Assembly: GCA_963800235.1 (NCBI GenBank) | Contig: CAWDAD010000001.1 | Location: 682,001 to 746,000, forward strand | DNA from: CAVVNP01 sp963800235 | Lineage (GTDB): Bacteria > Actinomycetota > Acidimicrobiia > Acidimicrobiales > Iamiaceae | DNA length: 64,000 bases | Direction of reading: 5' to 3' | Shown: piece after piece, positions 61,288-64,000 of the stretch | Layout: each line of letters starts with the position of its first letter | How positions within the stretch are numbered: position 1 is the stretch's first letter | Position numbers and translations under genes: made by a program | Notes under the pieces: model-generated | The model's input: the letters and a program-made list of their open reading frames with translations, nothing else | Told to the model about the DNA's origin: nothing | Database searches by the model: none

Positions 61288-61977
61288 ATGGACCTGCACG
61301 AGGCGCTGACCACCACCGGGGCTGTCCGTGACTTCACCGACGAACCCGTGCGCGACGAGGTCCTGTTCCGCATCCTCGAGACCGCCCGCTTCGGACCGAG
61401 TGGCGGCAACCGCCAAGGGTGGCGGGTCGTGGTGGTCGAGTCGCCCGAGACCCGGCGGGCCCTGCGCGACCTGTACCTCCCCGGCTGGTACCGGTACCTG
61501 GCGCTGGCCGGCGCCGGGCTGACGCCCTGGGCGCCGATCACCGACCGCGACGCCGAGCGGCGGGCCCTCGAGGGGGCCGATGCCATCGCCGCCCGGGCGG
61601 CCGCGGGTCCGGGGGGCTTCGCCGAGCACCTCGACGAGGCGCCGGTCCTGCTGGCCGTCCTCGCCGACCTGCGGGTGCTGGCTGCGGTCGACCGCGACCT
61701 CGACCGGTACACCTTCTGCGGCGGCGCGTCGGTCTACCCCTTCGTGTGGAACCTGCTGCTGGCCGCACGGGAGGAAGGGCTGGGCGGGGTGATGACCACC
61801 ATGGCCATCCACGACGAGGCGGCGGTCAAGGACCTGCTCGGCGCCCCCGACGAGCTCGCCCTGGCGGCGGTCGTCGCCCTCGGCCACCCGGTGCACCAGC
61901 CGTCGCGCCTCACGCGGGCCGAGGTGGCCGACTTCACCACCGTCGACCGGGTCGGCGGCGACCCCTTCACCGGCTAG
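61288..61977 (+). CDS. Nitroreductase-family protein
   Basis: A 229-residue FMN nitroreductase-fold protein: T-T-G-A-V-R-D-F-T-D-E-P-V (FMN-phosphate contact Arg, about 9-21), L-F-R-I-L-E-T-A-R-F-G-P-S-G-G-N-R-Q-G-W-R-V (about 26-47), and N-L-L-L-A-A-R-E-E-G-L-G-G-V-M-T-T (about 157-173). Compared with the gene at 9238-9852 it has the longer R-F-G-P-S-G-G-N-R-Q loop typical of actinobacterial members. Substrate unknown. It starts 35 bases after the preceding membrane-protein gene but has its own -10 hexamer. Confidence 0.9.
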   Translation: MDLHEALTTTGAVRDFTDEPVRDEVLFRILETARFGPSGGNRQGWRVVVVESPETRRALRDLYLPGWYRYLALAGAGLTPWAPITDRDAERRALEGADAIAARAAAGPGGFAEHLDEAPVLLAVLADLRVLAAVDRDLDRYTFCGGASVYPFVWNLLLAAREEGLGGVMTTMAIHDEAAVKDLLGAPDELALAAVVALGHPVHQPSRLTRAEVADFTTVDRVGGDPFTG

Positions 61978-61992
61978 GCGGTCCCGGCCGGA

Positions 61993-62862
61993 TCAGGCGC
62001 CGGTCCAGTCCTCCCACGCCTGCTGGACCCGCCCGGCGTCCCACATCCCGTCGTGGACCACGACCCGGTGGCGGACCCGCAGCGGATCGCCCGCGGCCAC
62101 GTCCAACGGCTCGTCCCACAGGAAGGCGGCGTTCACGAAGTTCGACCAGCCCTCGCCGTAGGTGTCGGCCCGGGTGCTGCCGTAGAAGGGCGTCGGGTGG
62201 CGCACGTTGCCGGGGTGGTCGAGCAGGGCGATGCCGGCGTCGTGCCGCGACACGTCGGTCCACCGTGACCGGTCCCCGAGCACCCGCTCCCGCTCGACGC
62301 CGTCGTCGAGCAGCAGGCGGGTGTCGGTGAGGTCCTCGGCGCCGCGGAAGGTGAGGCCGCCGTAGCCGCCCCAGGTGGTGAACGGCGTCCGGTCGAGGCG
62401 GACGTCGACGCGTGGCACCAGCGTCGTGTCGAGGTCGATGGCGTAGGCGGCACCCTCCGGACCGGTCGGCAGGGGGACGTGGGTCCAGCGGCGCTGCTCG
62501 CGGATGACGACGGTCTCGCGGTCGGGGCGGATCCAGTCGAGCTCGCCGGCCAGCGACACCCTGCCGTCGTCGCCCTGGTCGACGACGGGCGGTCCGTCGT
62601 GGTGGAGCACGCCGTACTCGTCGTACTCCTCCCAGAAGTTCTCCTCGTTGACGAACTTGATGGTGAACCACAGGGCGTGGTGCCAGGGGTGGTCGTCGGG
62701 CGCCTCCCGGGTGAGGACCCGACCCGACGGCGTGCGCACCGGGTGGACGAACGGGCGGCGCGACGCCCCCCAGCGGTAGGTCCACAGCCCGGCGACGTCG
62801 ATGCCCCCCTCCCCGTCGTCCACCGCCGCCACCGTCGGCCCGGGCCGGTCGTCGGTGCTCAT
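61993..62862 (-). CDS. PmoA-family protein (DUF6807)
   Basis: A 289-residue protein: R-P-F-V-H-P-V-R-T-P-S-G-R-V-L-T-R-E-A-P-D-D-H-P-W-H-H-A-L-W-F (about residues 35-65) is the hallmark of the family wrongly named methane oxygenase PmoA (DUF6807), with a galactose-mutarotase-like beta-sandwich. The D-H-P-W-H-H residues probably form the active or ligand site. Members are usually paired with Gfo/Idh/MocA oxidoreductases in sugar-degradation loci, as here (ATGA overlap with that gene). Substrate unknown. Confidence 0.88.
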   Translation of the reverse strand: MSTDDRPGPTVAAVDDGEGGIDVAGLWTYRWGASRRPFVHPVRTPSGRVLTREAPDDHPWHHALWFTIKFVNEENFWEEYDEYGVLHHDGPPVVDQGDDGRVSLAGELDWIRPDRETVVIREQRRWTHVPLPTGPEGAAYAIDLDTTLVPRVDVRLDRTPFTTWGGYGGLTFRGAEDLTDTRLLLDDGVERERVLGDRSRWTDVSRHDAGIALLDHPGNVRHPTPFYGSTRADTYGEGWSNFVNAAFLWDEPLDVAAGDPLRVRHRVVVHDGMWDAGRVQQAWEDWTGA

Positions 62863-64000
62863 CGGCGCCACCCCTCGAGGGCGGGATCGTCGTCGGCCAG
62901 CGGCATGGGCACCTCTCGCTCCTCGGCGGCGGACACGTAGATGGCGGTGATCAGCTCGAGCAGCCGGCGGCTGTCGTCGAGGGTGACCGGCGGGGCCAAC
63001 CCGGTCGCCCGGGCGGCGGCGTAGCCGGCGAACTGGCCGTAGTAGCCCTCCGGCTCGGATGGGGCCGGTCCGTCGGCGACCGGTCCACCCGGTTCAGCAG
63101 GTCCACGCCGTTCGTCCGACCCGACCGGCTCGTCCTGGTGGTCGCCGCTGGCGCCGATGCCCTCGGCGGCCAGCGCCCGGGCGACGCGCTCCCCGGCCTC
63201 GGTGTCGGCCGGGGTGTAGGTCCACGGGTCGGCGCCGTGGTCGTAGGGCTCGGTGCCCGACTCCGCCGACAGGTGCTGGAAGGTGAACCGCTGGCGGGAG
63301 ATCTCGGCCACCGAGCCGGTGGTGGCGGAGAGCGTGGCCAGCGACCCGTCCGCCCAGCGCAGGATGACCGCCGCGCTGTCCTCGGTCTCGACCGGGTTCA
63401 CCAGCGTCGCTGTGCGGGCCACCACCGAGGACGGCGGGCCGAGCACGAACATGGTCATGTCGAGGTGGTGGCTGGCGTGGCTGACGATGGTGCCGCCCAG
63501 CTCGGTCTCCCACCGTCCGCGCCACGGCGCGGCGTAGTAGTCAGGGCCTCGGGACCAGGCCAGGTCGATGTTGGTCACGTAAGGGCGGCCGGCGAGCCCG
63601 GCGTCGACCAGCCGGCGCAGCCGCTGGATGCCCCGGCCGAAGCGGTACTGCAGGATCGGCATCACCGTCCGACCGGTCTCGGCGGCCACCGCGGCCAGCT
63701 CGTCGACCTGGCGGACCGATCCCACGAGCGGCTTCTCGCAGAACACGTCCTTGCCGGCCCGCAGGCACCGCTCGATCTGCTCGCGGTGCAGGAAGGGCGG
63801 CGTGCAGAGCGACACCACGTCGATGTCGTCGCGGGCCAGCACCTGGTCGAGGCTGGTGGAGGGCTCGACCCCGTCGGCCCAGGTGGCGACGTCGGCCGCC
63901 AGGTCGGCATCGGTGTCGCACACCGTCACCAGCCGGTAGTGGCGGCGCTGGTCGAGGCAGGCCAGGAGGTGCGCCCGGCCGATGCCGAGACCGACGATCC
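62859..64000 (-). CDS. Gfo/Idh/MocA-family oxidoreductase, 5' end outside the window
   Basis: About 380 residues are visible of an NAD(P)-dependent sugar/cyclitol dehydrogenase. The Rossmann motif I-V-G-L-G-I-G-R-A-H is read at the extreme right edge, so only the first few codons are missing. Seen further: D-V-V-S-L-C-T-P-P-F-L-H (about 50), G-K-D-V-F-C-E-K-P-L (the catalytic E-K-P, near 63740), and G-G-T-I-V-S-H-A-S-H-H-L-D-M (His of the active site). A ~40-residue Pro/Gly/Glu-rich insertion is present near 63060-63180. Coupled to the DUF6807 gene by ATGA, pointing to a common catabolic role. Confidence 0.9.
   Translation of the reverse strand, partial: IVGLGIGRAHLLACLDQRRHYRLVTVCDTDADLAADVATWADGVEPSTSLDQVLARDDIDVVSLCTPPFLHREQIERCLRAGKDVFCEKPLVGSVRQVDELAAVAAETGRTVMPILQYRFGRGIQRLRRLVDAGLAGRPYVTNIDLAWSRGPDYYAAPWRGRWETELGGTIVSHASHHLDMTMFVLGPPSSVVARTATLVNPVETEDSAAVILRWADGSLATLSATTGSVAEISRQRFTFQHLSAESGTEPYDHGADPWTYTPADTEAGERVARALAAEGIGASGDHQDEPVGSDERRGPAEPGGPVADGPAPSEPEGYYGQFAGYAAARATGLAPPVTLDDSRRLLELITAIYVSAAEEREVPMPLADDDPALEGWRR

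Overview
The window is a very GC-rich, gene-dense stretch of a chromosome from an actinobacterium. Four features point that way: the cell-division/cell-wall order mraZ-rsmH-ftsL-ftsI-murE-mraY-murD-ftsW-murG-murC-murB-ftsQ-ftsZ-pgeF-yggS-sepF-yggT-divIVA, a proteasome activator (Bpa), an F420-type LLM oxidoreductase, and many genes whose start codon lies 6-9 bases after a TANNNT -10 element (leaderless starts). Absence of ftsA and the overall gene mix suggest a lineage such as Acidimicrobiia (Iamia-like); that placement is inference from gene content, not a database result.

Layout. 0-6.7 kb: menaquinone synthesis (end of an isochorismate synthase, menD, menH-like hydrolase, menA, menE) plus two paralogous lipoproteins. 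6.7-10.6 kb: CBS protein, DUF255/thioredoxin-like protein, nitroreductase, unknown protein. 10.6-16.9 kb: dnaE, bpa, an alkaline-phosphatase-superfamily protein and an Rrf2 regulator with a possible 10-codon leader peptide. 16.9-42 kb: rluD-lspA-traR/dksA on the minus strand, ileS inverted on the plus strand, then divIVA back to mraZ, all minus, mostly joined by 4-base ATGA/GTGA overlaps. 42-45.9 kb: lplA-like ligase, menC, HNH endonuclease, small protein, ROK kinase. 45.9-50.6 kb: MoxR-DUF58-transglutaminase operon on plus. 50.7-57.7 kb: DUF3040, dinB, Nudix, a 600-base non-coding block of hairpin repeats, histidine phosphatase, membrane protein, zinc-ribbon coiled-coil protein and a class A PBP. 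57.8-64 kb: LLM oxidoreductase, CsbD/PRC-barrel small proteins, membrane protein, nitroreductase, and a DUF6807 plus Gfo/Idh/MocA pair running off the window.

How the genes work together. The minus-strand block from 41.9 to 22.4 kb builds peptidoglycan precursor (MurE, MraY, MurD, MurG, MurC, MurB), polymerises and cross-links it at the septum (FtsW, FtsI) and assembles and positions the divisome (FtsL, FtsQ, FtsZ, SepF, DivIVA). murF is missing from its usual place between murE and mraY. The men genes supply five of the steps to menaquinone in the window; menB is not seen.

Sequence quality. Nine genes (dnaE, the phosphatase, ileS, divIVA, murB, murC, ftsI, DUF58 and the transglutaminase gene) can be read through only if about 24 single-base indels are allowed, 18 of them in dnaE, ileS and the phosphatase gene. 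Essential genes are hit and full-length family alignment is restored each time, so these are best read as assembly errors rather than biology.

Most unusual non-coding structures: (1) two tandem arrays (3 x 60 bp and 4 x 78 bp) of hairpin repeats in opposite orientation around a 44-base nested palindrome at 53.06-53.65 kb; (2) a 17-bp tandem repeat at the mraY/murD junction that makes a chain of two overlapping 5-codon mini-ORFs; (3) three overlapping inverted repeats with DnaA-box-like sites upstream of dnaE; (4) a three-arm inverted-repeat structure upstream of mraZ; (5) a 22-bp tandem repeat between menD and the menH-like gene. No tRNA, rRNA, insertion sequence or CRISPR array was recognised.
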